The position numbers and the translations under genes were made by a program. 15,416 nucleotides of DNA, taken from an uncultured Acidobacteriota bacterium. GTDB taxonomy: Bacteria > Acidobacteriota > Terriglobia > Bryobacterales > Bryobacteraceae. Below, one piece after another: positions 7,328 through 14,937 of the stretch. Location of the stretch: NCBI GenBank assembly GCA_937952345.1, contig CALFYN010000087.1:1-15416 (forward strand). The letters run 5' to 3'. The stretch's first letter is position 1. Every line of letters starts with the position of its first letter. The notes below the pieces were generated by a model. It was not told the DNA's origin. It did not search any database and saw only the letters and a program-made list of their open reading frames with translations.

Positions 7328-7350
7328 GAGCCGTGAAGCGTCAACGGCTC
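7328..7350 (-). promoter_or_regulatory. Perfect 7-bp hairpin filling the DUF1501/receptor intergenic gap
   Basis: On the transcript strand GAGCCGT and ACGGCTC form a perfect 7-bp stem around a 9-nt loop (TGACGCTTC). It occupies 23 of the 31 bases between the DUF1501 stop and the receptor ATG, which lies six bases beyond the hairpin. No U-tract follows, so it is not a classical terminator. It could be an mRNA-stability or processing element, or limit translation of the receptor, whose start has no visible Shine-Dalgarno sequence. Confidence 0.4.
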
Positions 7351-7352
7351 CG

Positions 7353-8771
7353 CTAGCTGATTATCTCCTTAATGATGCGCCCGTGCACTTCGGTCAGCCG
7401 CTCTCTGCGCCCCTGATGAAGGTAGCTCAATTGATCCTGGCTCAGCCCCATCTGGTGCAGCAGGGTCGCATGCAGGTCGCGGAAGTGGACCGGGCTTTCA
7501 GTGGCCTTCAATCCGATGTCATCGGTGGCGCCGTACGCCATGCCGCCCTTGAAGCCGCCGCCGGCCACCCACATGGAAAAGCCCGTGTTGTGGTGATCGC
7601 GCCCCTTGCCGCGCTCGGATTCCGGTGAGCGTCCGAATTCTCCGCCCCACAGCACGATGGTCGAATCGAGCAAGCCGCGCCGCTTCAAATCCGTCATCAG
7701 CGCCGCCACCGGCTGATCGGTCAGCGCGGCCATGCGGACATGATTCTTTTCGATATCGCTATGCGCATCCCATTCGGTTTCCGCACCGCCGCCGCCCGCT
7801 ACGACGCAAACGAAACGCACGCCCTTTTCCACCAGCCGCCGCGCCAGCAGACAGCGCCGCCCGTAATCGTCGGTGCCTTCCTTGCCCACGCCGTACATCT
7901 CGCGCGTGGCTTCGGGCTCGTTCGACAGGTCGAAGATTTCCGGAGCCTCCGTCTGCATCTGAAACGCCGTATCGTAGGCCGAAATACGCGCCGCCAATTC
8001 GGGATCTTCTCCCGTGATTCCGGCTTCGTTCAGCGAGCGGATGAAGTCCACGGTCTTGCGCCGCCGTTCCATCGCGATACCCTGCGGCAACTCCAGATTC
8101 AGCACCGGCCGCTTGCCCGGACGAAACATCGCCGGTTGAAACACGGCGGGCAGGAATCCGTTGGTGTACATCGGCTGCCCCGCTTCTGGAGTGCCGTGCG
8201 GATCGAGCATCACCACATAGGCAGGCAGCGAATCGGCCACCGTGCCCAATCCATACGCCAGCCAGCTTCCCATCGCCGGGAACCCCGGAATCACGCGCCC
8301 CGACATCATCTGATATTGCGCCGCCGAGTGCACCACCATGTCGCCATGCATCGAGCGCAGCACGCAGATATCGTCGACGATCTTCGCCGTGTGCGGCAGC
8401 AGATCCGATACTTCCAAACCGGACTTGCCATACTTGGCGAACGTGCGCTTCGTGCCCAGGATGCGTGAGTTCTGGTTCACGTTCTGATACTGCACATCGC
8501 CGAACTCGGCGGGGCGCTTTTGCCCATCCAGCTTGTTCAGCAGCGGCTTCGGATCGAACGTCTCCAGGTGCGATGGCCCGCCTGCCTGGAACAGAAAGAT
8601 CATGGCCTTCGCCTTGGCGTCGAAGTGAGGAGCCTTCGGCGCCAGCGGGTTGTAGCGCGCCGCATCCGCCTGCCGCGCCATCAGCGAGCCGAACGCCAGT
8701 CCGCCGAACCCGCAGAAGCAATCGGTGAGAAACTCGCGCCGGTTCCGGTTGTATCGTATGTGTTCCCGCAT
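7353..8771 (-). CDS. DUF1501 family protein, Tat-exported, alkaline-phosphatase-like fold
   Basis: A 472-residue DUF1501 protein (PF07394), a family placed in the alkaline phosphatase/sulfatase superfamily without an established reaction. The N-terminus MREHIRYNRNRREFL carries a twin-arginine motif (Arg11-Arg12, RREFL), then a hydrophobic stretch and a likely cleavage site after ADA (about residue 37), so it should be folded and probably metal-loaded before export. Family motifs seen: FLFQAGGPSHLETFDPKP (about 59-76), TEWDAH (332-337), LWGGEFGRSPE (374-384), GRDHHNTGFSMWVAGGG (390-406), all rich in possible metal ligands. Length is normal. It starts three bases after the PSD1 stop (TAA-ATC-ATG), so the two are almost certainly translated together; this pairing is widespread in Acidobacteria and Planctomycetes. 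Substrate unknown. Confidence 0.94.
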   Translation of the reverse strand: MREHIRYNRNRREFLTDCFCGFGGLAFGSLMARQADAARYNPLAPKAPHFDAKAKAMIFLFQAGGPSHLETFDPKPLLNKLDGQKRPAEFGDVQYQNVNQNSRILGTKRTFAKYGKSGLEVSDLLPHTAKIVDDICVLRSMHGDMVVHSAAQYQMMSGRVIPGFPAMGSWLAYGLGTVADSLPAYVVMLDPHGTPEAGQPMYTNGFLPAVFQPAMFRPGKRPVLNLELPQGIAMERRRKTVDFIRSLNEAGITGEDPELAARISAYDTAFQMQTEAPEIFDLSNEPEATREMYGVGKEGTDDYGRRCLLARRLVEKGVRFVCVVAGGGGAETEWDAHSDIEKNHVRMAALTDQPVAALMTDLKRRGLLDSTIVLWGGEFGRSPESERGKGRDHHNTGFSMWVAGGGFKGGMAYGATDDIGLKATESPVHFRDLHATLLHQMGLSQDQLSYLHQGRRERLTEVHGRIIKEIIS

Positions 8772-8774
8772 GAT

Positions 8775-10784
8775 TTAATCCACGTATAGAAATGCGTTCG
8801 AGTTGAACAGCGCGAGGGCGAACTCCCGCGCCGTGGTGGGATCCTTGGCGGCATCGGCGAGGTACGTCAGCGCCAGATCCTTTTCCTTCGGTTTCGGAGC
8901 ACGGCCGGCTACCAGCCGCCACGCGTAATCAATGCGCTCGGCCGCCGTCGTCCGCTCCTTCTGCAGCCGCTCGGCGAAGGAAGCCGCTAATTCATTCGAC
9001 GTCTTTCCGTTCAGCAATTCCAGTGCCTGCGGCGCGTGCGTCGATTGATCGCGGCGCGCGCACGACAGCAACGTATCCGGCGAATCGAACACCTGGTTGA
9101 ACGGCAGAATCAGGTTGCGCTTGTAGATCATGTAGAGCGTGCGGCGGTAATGCTCCGTGCGGTCGCGTGTCATCTGCCAGTACTGCGGCCGCTTCAAATC
9201 GTTGATCAATTCCGGGTCGATGCTGCCCATCACGCTCGGTCCGCCGGCTTTGGTGTTGAGCCTTCCCGAAATCGCCAGCATGGAGTCGCGAATCTCTTCG
9301 GCCTCCAACCGGCGGCGATTGAACTTCCACAAAAACTTGTTTTCCGGGTCTTTTTCCATCGCCACAGCTTCCTGCGCCGAGCGGCTGGCCTGCCGGTACG
9401 TGCTCGACAGCAGAATCATGCGGTGCAGCGGCTTCATCCGCCATCCACCGGCGATGTATTGGTTGGCGAGCCAATCGAGCAGTTCCGGATGCGACGGCGT
9501 GGTTCCCATGCGTCCAAAATCGTTGGGCGTCGAAACCAGTCCGCGGCCAAAATGATATTGCCAGATGCGATTCGCCATCACCCGCGAAGGCAGCGGATTC
9601 GCCGGATCAGTGATCCACTCGGCCAGCTTCAGGCGCGGCTTTTCCGTATCGAGCGGCATTTCCGGCATCTCTTCCGGAACCAGAATGCCCATCGGCCGCA
9701 TGCCCACCTTCGGACCCTTGAAGCGATAGTCGCCGCGGGTCAGCAGATGGATCTGCGTCATCTCCTTCGGATCGTTCTTCACGGCATACATCGAGGTCAG
9801 CGGCAGCGGCATCTGCTCATCCAACTTCTCGAGTTGCATCTCGATCTTGCCCTTCTCCTCTTCCGGCGCGCGGCGCATGGCGAAGCGCAGCTTGCGCATC
9901 TCGGTTTCGAGAGGCGTTACCTTCGCTTTCCAGGCAGCCTGCTCTTCGGCAGTGGCGGTGATGATGTCGTTGGCATGCGTCTGGGCGAAAAAGCCCTGCA
10001 TGCGATAGTAGTCCGATTGCCGGATGGGGTCGAACTTGTGATCGTGGCAGCGCGCACAGCCGATCGTCATACCGAGGAAAGCCGCACCGACGATGTTCGT
10101 CATTTCGGTGAGCACTTCAGTGCGCGAACTGGCCACTTCCTGATTGCCGGCGTTCTTGCGCAACGGCCCCAGGCGGTTGAATCCGCTCGCCACCTGCAGC
10201 GTCTCATTGTTCGCATCGATCTCATCGCCGGCGATCTGTTCCTTCAGAAACACATCGTAGGGTTTATCGGCATTGAGGCTCGCCATCACGTAATCGCGAT
10301 AGCGGTAGGCATCCGGCCGGTGCGTGTCGTATTCGTATCCGTCCGATTCGGCGAAGCGCACCACGTCCAGCCAGTGCCGCGCCCACTGCTCTCCGTAGCG
10401 CGGTGATGCGAGCAGCCGTTCCACCAGGTTCTCGTAAGCGCGCGGCGATTTGTCGTTGACGAAAGCAGCCACTTCTTCCGGCGTCGGAGGCAACCCGTGC
10501 AGGTCGTACATCAGCCGCCGGATCAGCGTGGTGCGGTCCGCTTCCGCCGCGGGCGCAAGTCCTTCCTTGCGCAAACGTGCCAGCACAAAGGCATCCACCG
10601 GTGTGCGCACCCAGGCCTTGCCCGCCGCATCCGTGAAGACCGGTGGAGGTGTGTCTTTGCGCGGCTGAAAGGCCCAGTGCCGCCGCTCGGCAGGCTTGTA
10701 CACCGGTAAGGGCGCCACTCCCGCGTCGTCGGCCGCCACCAGCATCATCGCCGCAACCATCGTTGCGATAACCCGCTTCATCAT
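8775..10784 (-). CDS. DUF1549/DUF1553 (PSD1-type) protein with internal CxxCH motif
   Basis: A 669-residue secreted protein: signal peptide about residues 1-17 (MMKRVIATMVAAMMLVA), DUF1549 (about 60-255; DAFVLARL, RRLMYDLHGLPPTPEEV, ASPRYGEQWARHWLDVVRFAESDGYEYD), and DUF1553 (about 383-640; RLKLAEWITDPANPL, RVMANRIWQYHFGRGLV, FGRMGTTPSHPELLDWLA, and the late SPDTLLSCARRDQSTHAPQAL). A haem-c-type motif CARCHDHK (Cys243, Cys246, His247) lies at the end of DUF1549. Many relatives also have an N-terminal planctomycete cytochrome c domain; here that domain is absent and the protein begins directly with the DUF1549 lead-in. A charged helical insertion (about 277-325) separates the two domains and could form a coiled coil. 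The start is the first of two ATGs; no Shine-Dalgarno sequence is obvious. It is paired with the DUF1501 gene downstream. Function unknown; electron transfer or a haem-linked enzymatic role is possible. Confidence 0.94.
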   Translation of the reverse strand: MMKRVIATMVAAMMLVAADDAGVAPLPVYKPAERRHWAFQPRKDTPPPVFTDAAGKAWVRTPVDAFVLARLRKEGLAPAAEADRTTLIRRLMYDLHGLPPTPEEVAAFVNDKSPRAYENLVERLLASPRYGEQWARHWLDVVRFAESDGYEYDTHRPDAYRYRDYVMASLNADKPYDVFLKEQIAGDEIDANNETLQVASGFNRLGPLRKNAGNQEVASSRTEVLTEMTNIVGAAFLGMTIGCARCHDHKFDPIRQSDYYRMQGFFAQTHANDIITATAEEQAAWKAKVTPLETEMRKLRFAMRRAPEEEKGKIEMQLEKLDEQMPLPLTSMYAVKNDPKEMTQIHLLTRGDYRFKGPKVGMRPMGILVPEEMPEMPLDTEKPRLKLAEWITDPANPLPSRVMANRIWQYHFGRGLVSTPNDFGRMGTTPSHPELLDWLANQYIAGGWRMKPLHRMILLSSTYRQASRSAQEAVAMEKDPENKFLWKFNRRRLEAEEIRDSMLAISGRLNTKAGGPSVMGSIDPELINDLKRPQYWQMTRDRTEHYRRTLYMIYKRNLILPFNQVFDSPDTLLSCARRDQSTHAPQALELLNGKTSNELAASFAERLQKERTTAAERIDYAWRLVAGRAPKPKEKDLALTYLADAAKDPTTAREFALALFNSNAFLYVD

Positions 10785-10802
10785 GGTGGTGATCTTGAGC
10801 CG

Positions 10803-10811
10803 ACTATATCA
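10803..10811 (-). promoter_or_regulatory. Possible extended -10 element before the PSD1-type gene
   Basis: In the 43-bp gap after the S8 protease gene the minus strand reads TGATATAGT, a TGn plus 5-of-6 TATAAT match. Transcription would begin about 11 bases before the ATG. No convincing -35 hexamer lies at 16-18 bases. It may give the PSD1-DUF1501-receptor genes their own promoter, or be chance. Confidence 0.25.
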
Positions 10812-10827
10812 CACCCTTGCCGGGCAG

Positions 10828-12765
10828 TTACCGCTCCGTGCCGAAGATCCGCACTGCAACTTTGCGCATCACGCCCGTTGTGCCATTGCCCTTCGTGTCA
10901 ATGGCGCGAACACGCCAAACTCCGGAACTGTTCTCGCCCCAGTGGCGCACGGAGGTGAACGTAAACTCCTTGAAATCCTTCCCTTCATCGGCGGCACGCG
11001 GATCGGCCACCGACACCATACCCGATGGGGAGATCAGGACAAAGCCGAGTTCTCCGCGCACGCCGTGCTCCACATCGACAGTGAATTCGACGTGCTCCAC
11101 ACGCAGCGACGATCCGGTGAAATCCAGCGACGCGGTGGCTCCAGCGAGTTCTCCGTCCGGAATTGCCGCCTCGCCTTCAGCCGTGGCAGTCAGCCCGCGT
11201 AGTGGCCCCAGGTTGGTCCAGTTCGCGGCCGTTACCAACGCGGAAGCCACGTCGATTACGCCCGCGCCGAAGGAGTGGCTGAAGACGAATCCGCCGCCGT
11301 TGCGCACAAAATCGTCACCGCCCGAAAGCCCTTCGCGGCGGGCGGTACGCATGAGGATCTCCTTCACGTCGCGGTAGCCCAGTTTCGGATTGTGCTGCAG
11401 CATCAGCGCGGCAGCGCCGGAAACCTGCGGCGCAGCGGCAGAGGTTCCGTTGAAAGCGTCGGTGTAGTTTTCCGGCGCCTCACTGGTTTCCTGATCTTCC
11501 TTCAGCTTCGCCAGCGCATCGGCCCCGGAGTTGTTGGTCGTCCAGATCATCTCCGGCGGCGCCATTTCGCCGCCCGGCGCCGAGACGGCCACGCTCATTC
11601 CCTGTTCACTGTACGAACTGGGTTTTCCTCCGCGGTTCATCGCACCGACGGCGATCACAAACCGGTTGCCGGAAAACTGGTCGTAGCTGGCATCATCGCC
11701 GGCTTCGCGGCCATTGCCCGCGGAAAACACGAAGACCGTTCCCAATCCCTCACGGTGCTCGGTCACCGCCTTCTGCAACGCCTCCGCGGCCAGCGGACCA
11801 AGGCGTCCCTGATCGGCGCCGTCATCCTGCGGTCCCCAGCTATTGCTGGAAACGTGCGTCACCACGTCGGAAGGCTGCCAGAGAAACGCCTTCGCGGTCT
11901 CTTCATCGCCGGAATCGCCGGCAATCAGGCGCAACCCCATGAGCCGTGCCTCCGGCGCAACCCCGATCACGCCCAGATTGTTGAACCCGCGCGCCGCCGC
12001 CAGACCGGCGCAAGCCGTTCCATGGCTTTCGTCCACCTTGAGCGGAGAGGGATCGTTCTCCGGCCCTTCATTGAAGTTGCGGTGGTAGTTGCCGTCGATC
12101 GGGTAAGCATTGGTCACCAGATCCTCATGGGCCACTTGCAGGCCATCGTCAATCACCGCGATGTTGATGCCCTTTCCCGTTACCACGTCCCACGAACCGC
12201 GCAGCCGGATTCCCTGTTCCACGTGCAAATGCCACTGCTTCTCCACAAGCGGATCGTTCACCGGACGCTCCAGCGTCGCCGTCTGCCGTTTCGCCATACG
12301 CCGGGCAAAGATGGGAGTATACGTGTAGCCGCCGCGCTTCGACATCCACTGGATGGCATCGAGCGCCGCCCATGCGTCTTTGTACCGGACGATCGTCCAC
12401 CCCTTCACCAGGCTGTCCGTGCGCGACTCCGGCTGCGTTGCCTGCAGCTCTGTCCACTGCCGCTCCGAGGTCAGGCGAACGTGGAGACTCGGGGTGAGCG
12501 ACCTGCGGGCAGCGGCGACACGCGCCTCGCGCCGTGCGGCGGACATGCTCGCCAACCGGTCGGCAGGCGGCAATTCCTCCAGATCGAGAAACACCGGCAC
12601 GGCCTTTGGGTTCCCGGCCCTCGCCGACTTCTCCTTCGAGGTGTTGGTTTCCAGTTGGTAGCGGTGAGTCCGGGTGCGGTCTGTGAACTCGTAGTTCGTC
12701 TGGCCAAACGCGCCTGCGGCCAGCGCCCACAAAACAGGCAAAACAACACTGCGTGAGAATTTCAT
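10828..12765 (-). CDS. Kexin/furin-like S8 serine protease with prodomain and C-terminal P-domain
   Basis: A 645-residue secreted subtilase of the kexin/furin type. Order: signal peptide (1-21, AAGAFG before Gln22); prodomain (about 22-160) ending in FARRMAKRQ, which lines up with the dibasic furin activation site; catalytic domain (about 170-515) with Asp206 (AVIDDGLQVAHEDL), His248 (ESHGTACAGLAA), the SNSWGPQDDG block (308-316), the oxyanion Asn351 (FVFSAGNGREAGDDASYDQF) and Ser442 (NGTSAAAPQVSGAAALML); and a P-domain (about 530-643; VEHVEFTVDVEHGVRGEL, LISPSG, SSGVWRVRAID). The SWGPxDDG and SAGNGRE blocks and the P-domain are kexin-class hallmarks; the P-domain is needed for folding in eukaryotic relatives. 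It should cut after basic residues, but specificity is inferred. The start is the ATG giving the signal peptide; a TGGTATAAG element (12775-12783) lies about 9 bases upstream of it, with no Shine-Dalgarno sequence. It lies 57 bp after dcp. Confidence 0.95.
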   Translation of the reverse strand: MKFSRSVVLPVLWALAAGAFGQTNYEFTDRTRTHRYQLETNTSKEKSARAGNPKAVPVFLDLEELPPADRLASMSAARREARVAAARRSLTPSLHVRLTSERQWTELQATQPESRTDSLVKGWTIVRYKDAWAALDAIQWMSKRGGYTYTPIFARRMAKRQTATLERPVNDPLVEKQWHLHVEQGIRLRGSWDVVTGKGINIAVIDDGLQVAHEDLVTNAYPIDGNYHRNFNEGPENDPSPLKVDESHGTACAGLAAARGFNNLGVIGVAPEARLMGLRLIAGDSGDEETAKAFLWQPSDVVTHVSSNSWGPQDDGADQGRLGPLAAEALQKAVTEHREGLGTVFVFSAGNGREAGDDASYDQFSGNRFVIAVGAMNRGGKPSSYSEQGMSVAVSAPGGEMAPPEMIWTTNNSGADALAKLKEDQETSEAPENYTDAFNGTSAAAPQVSGAAALMLQHNPKLGYRDVKEILMRTARREGLSGGDDFVRNGGGFVFSHSFGAGVIDVASALVTAANWTNLGPLRGLTATAEGEAAIPDGELAGATASLDFTGSSLRVEHVEFTVDVEHGVRGELGFVLISPSGMVSVADPRAADEGKDFKEFTFTSVRHWGENSSGVWRVRAIDTKGNGTTGVMRKVAVRIFGTER

Positions 12766-12774
12766 GGATTATCG

Positions 12775-12783
12775 CTTATACCA
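12775..12783 (-). promoter_or_regulatory. Possible extended -10 element before the S8 protease gene
   Basis: The minus strand reads TGGTATAAG, a TGn plus 5-of-6 TATAAT match, in the 57-bp gap after dcp. Transcription from it would give a leader of only a few bases, so the protease message would be nearly leaderless; this fits the absence of a Shine-Dalgarno sequence. The -35 position shows no good match. Confidence 0.28.
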
Positions 12784-12822
12784 TGAACGCGCGGATAACC
12801 GGGCTTACAGTGGGATGCGAAC

Positions 12823-14919
12823 CTAACGCGCCGCGAATCCCCGATCCCGCATCAACGCGTTTGTATCCACGTCGCGGCCCCGGAATTTCCGGTAGCCAAT
12901 CGCCGGGTCGATCGTATTTCCCTTGCTGAGAACGTTCTCATAGAAGCGCCCCGCCACGTCCTGATCGAAGGCGCCCTTGCCTTCCTGGAACGCCTCCCAG
13001 GCATCGGCGGTGAGCGCATCCGCCCAGAGGTAGGAATAATACATCGCGGCATAGCCTTCCGAAGAGAATATATGCGCGAATTGCGGCATCCGGTGCCGCA
13101 TCGGCAACTCATCCGGCATCTTCAATTCCGACAGCGTCTCGCGTTCATACTTGTCCGGATCGATGCCATCCGGATTCGGGATGCTGTGCACCTTCATGTC
13201 CACCAGAGCGCTCGCCAGAAACTCCGTGGTGGCGAATCCCTGGTTGAACTTGTCGGCGTTCTGGATCTTCTTCAGCAACTCGCCAGGCATGGGCTTTCCG
13301 GTCTTGTAGTGCAGAGCAAAACGCTGCAACACCTCCGGCGCGGAAAGGAAATATTCGTTGATCTGCGATGGGAACTCCACGTAGTCACGCGCCACCGCCG
13401 TGCCCGAAAGCGAGCTATACGTCACATTCGAACTGAGCCCGTGAATCGCATGCCCGAACTCGTGGAACATGGTTTCGGCGTCGGTCCAGGAAATCAGCAC
13501 CGGCTCGCCGGGCGCGCCCTTCACGAAGTTCGAATTGTTCGACACCAGTGTCGTCACCTCGCCGTCCATGCGGCTCTGCCGCCGGTACGCCGTCATCCAC
13601 GCGCCGCTGCGTTTGCCCTTGCGCGCGTAGGGATCGAAATACCACACCCCCACATGCTTGCCCTTACGTTTCACTTCCCACACGCGCACGTCCTCATGGA
13701 ACACAGGGACGTTGGTCACCGGCACGAACTCAAATCCGTACGCCTGCCCGGCGGCCCACATCATTCCCTCGCGCAGCTTCTCGAGTTGCAGGTACTGCAT
13801 CACCTCGTTCGAATCGAGATCGTACTTCGCCTTGCGCACCTTCTCGGCGTAGAAGCGGTAATCCCACGGTGCGATCTTGATCTTCGCGCCTTCGCGGTTG
13901 GCGATCGCCTGCATGTCCGCTACTTCTTCCTTCACCCGCGCGATGGCGGCGGGCCACAGCTTCATCATCAGATCCATCGCCGCGGCCGGCGTCTTCGCCA
14001 TCTGCTTCTCAATCGCCCGTTCGGCGAACGTCTTGTATCCTTGCAGCGTCGTGCGCTCGGCGCGCAGCTTGAGGATCTCCACGATCAATGCGTTGTTGTC
14101 GTACTCATCGCCGTTGTCGCCCCGGCTGTAGAAGGTGCGCCACACTTTCTCGCGCAGCTCCCGCTCCGTCGAATCGGTGAGAAACGGCTCCACGGAAGAC
14201 CGCGTGTTGAGGATGGCGTATTCCCCGTCATGCCCGCGTTGCTTGGCCGCCGCGGCAGCCGCCTGCACGAACGAAGGAGCCAATCCGCCCAGTTGCTCTT
14301 TCTTCAAATAGAGAACGTAATTCTCCTCATCGTGCAGCAGGTTGTTGCTGAACTTCGTATAAAGCGCCGCCAGCCGCTGATTGATCTCCGCAATGCGCTT
14401 CTTCTTGTCCTCCGGCAGTTGCGCTCCGGCGCGCACGAAAGACGTGTATAGATCCCACACCAGGCGCTGCTGCTCCGCATTCAATGCGGCCATATCGCGG
14501 TACACGGCTTCCACTCTGCGAAACAAGGCGCCATTCTGCAGCATCTTGTCGTTGTAGGCGGCCAGCTTCGGCTCCATCTCCTCCTGCACCGGACGGAACT
14601 CATCCGAGGACATGTTCCCTTTCCACACGCTGTAGATGCTCTGCACCAGATCCAGCCCTTCATCGGCACGCTCCAGCGCGGCGATAGTGTTTTCGAACGT
14701 CGCCGGCTCGGTTTGCGCGGCAATCTTGTCGATTGCGGAAAGCGCCTCGGCGATCGCGCTCTCCAGCGCCGACCGCAACTCGGGGATCTTCACCTTGTCA
14801 AAGGGCGGCACCCCGCCGTATGGTCCACTCCATTTCCGGTACATATTGTTTTTTTCACCTGTTTCAGAACAACTCATCAGGCACAGCACGGCAACCAAAA
14901 GGGCAACCCGCGGAAGCAT
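12823..14919 (-). CDS. dcp: Peptidyl-dipeptidase Dcp (M3 zinc metallopeptidase), probable lipoprotein
   Basis: A 698-residue M3 peptidase, full length for the family, that removes dipeptides from the C-termini of peptides. The zinc site is intact: TMFHEFGHAIHGLSS with His486, Glu487 and His490, and the third ligand Glu515 in RDYVEFPSQINEY, at the 29-residue spacing I know from Escherichia coli Dcp. The N-terminal WSGPYGGVPPFDKVKI and the TFENTIAALE segment favour Dcp over oligopeptidase A. The leader MLPRVALLVAVLCLMSC has a lipobox-like LMSC with Cys17, so the enzyme is probably lipid-anchored in the envelope; Met at -2 is not the usual residue, so a plain signal peptide remains possible. AAGGAG seven bases before the ATG is the strongest ribosome-binding site in the window and settles the start. 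It follows the PQQ-type gene after 18 bp and precedes the S8 protease, suggesting joint peptide breakdown. Confidence 0.95.
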   Translation of the reverse strand: MLPRVALLVAVLCLMSCSETGEKNNMYRKWSGPYGGVPPFDKVKIPELRSALESAIAEALSAIDKIAAQTEPATFENTIAALERADEGLDLVQSIYSVWKGNMSSDEFRPVQEEMEPKLAAYNDKMLQNGALFRRVEAVYRDMAALNAEQQRLVWDLYTSFVRAGAQLPEDKKKRIAEINQRLAALYTKFSNNLLHDEENYVLYLKKEQLGGLAPSFVQAAAAAAKQRGHDGEYAILNTRSSVEPFLTDSTERELREKVWRTFYSRGDNGDEYDNNALIVEILKLRAERTTLQGYKTFAERAIEKQMAKTPAAAMDLMMKLWPAAIARVKEEVADMQAIANREGAKIKIAPWDYRFYAEKVRKAKYDLDSNEVMQYLQLEKLREGMMWAAGQAYGFEFVPVTNVPVFHEDVRVWEVKRKGKHVGVWYFDPYARKGKRSGAWMTAYRRQSRMDGEVTTLVSNNSNFVKGAPGEPVLISWTDAETMFHEFGHAIHGLSSNVTYSSLSGTAVARDYVEFPSQINEYFLSAPEVLQRFALHYKTGKPMPGELLKKIQNADKFNQGFATTEFLASALVDMKVHSIPNPDGIDPDKYERETLSELKMPDELPMRHRMPQFAHIFSSEGYAAMYYSYLWADALTADAWEAFQEGKGAFDQDVAGRFYENVLSKGNTIDPAIGYRKFRGRDVDTNALMRDRGFAAR

Positions 14920-14937
14920 GGCAAAACTCCTTTTTCG

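Noticed and set aside
9036..10406. Plus-strand open frame (456 codons) opposite the PSD1-type gene
   Set aside because: Shadow of the DUF1549/DUF1553 gene; no domain or plausible start context. The same reasoning rejects plus-strand frames at 11275-12756 and 13072-14451.
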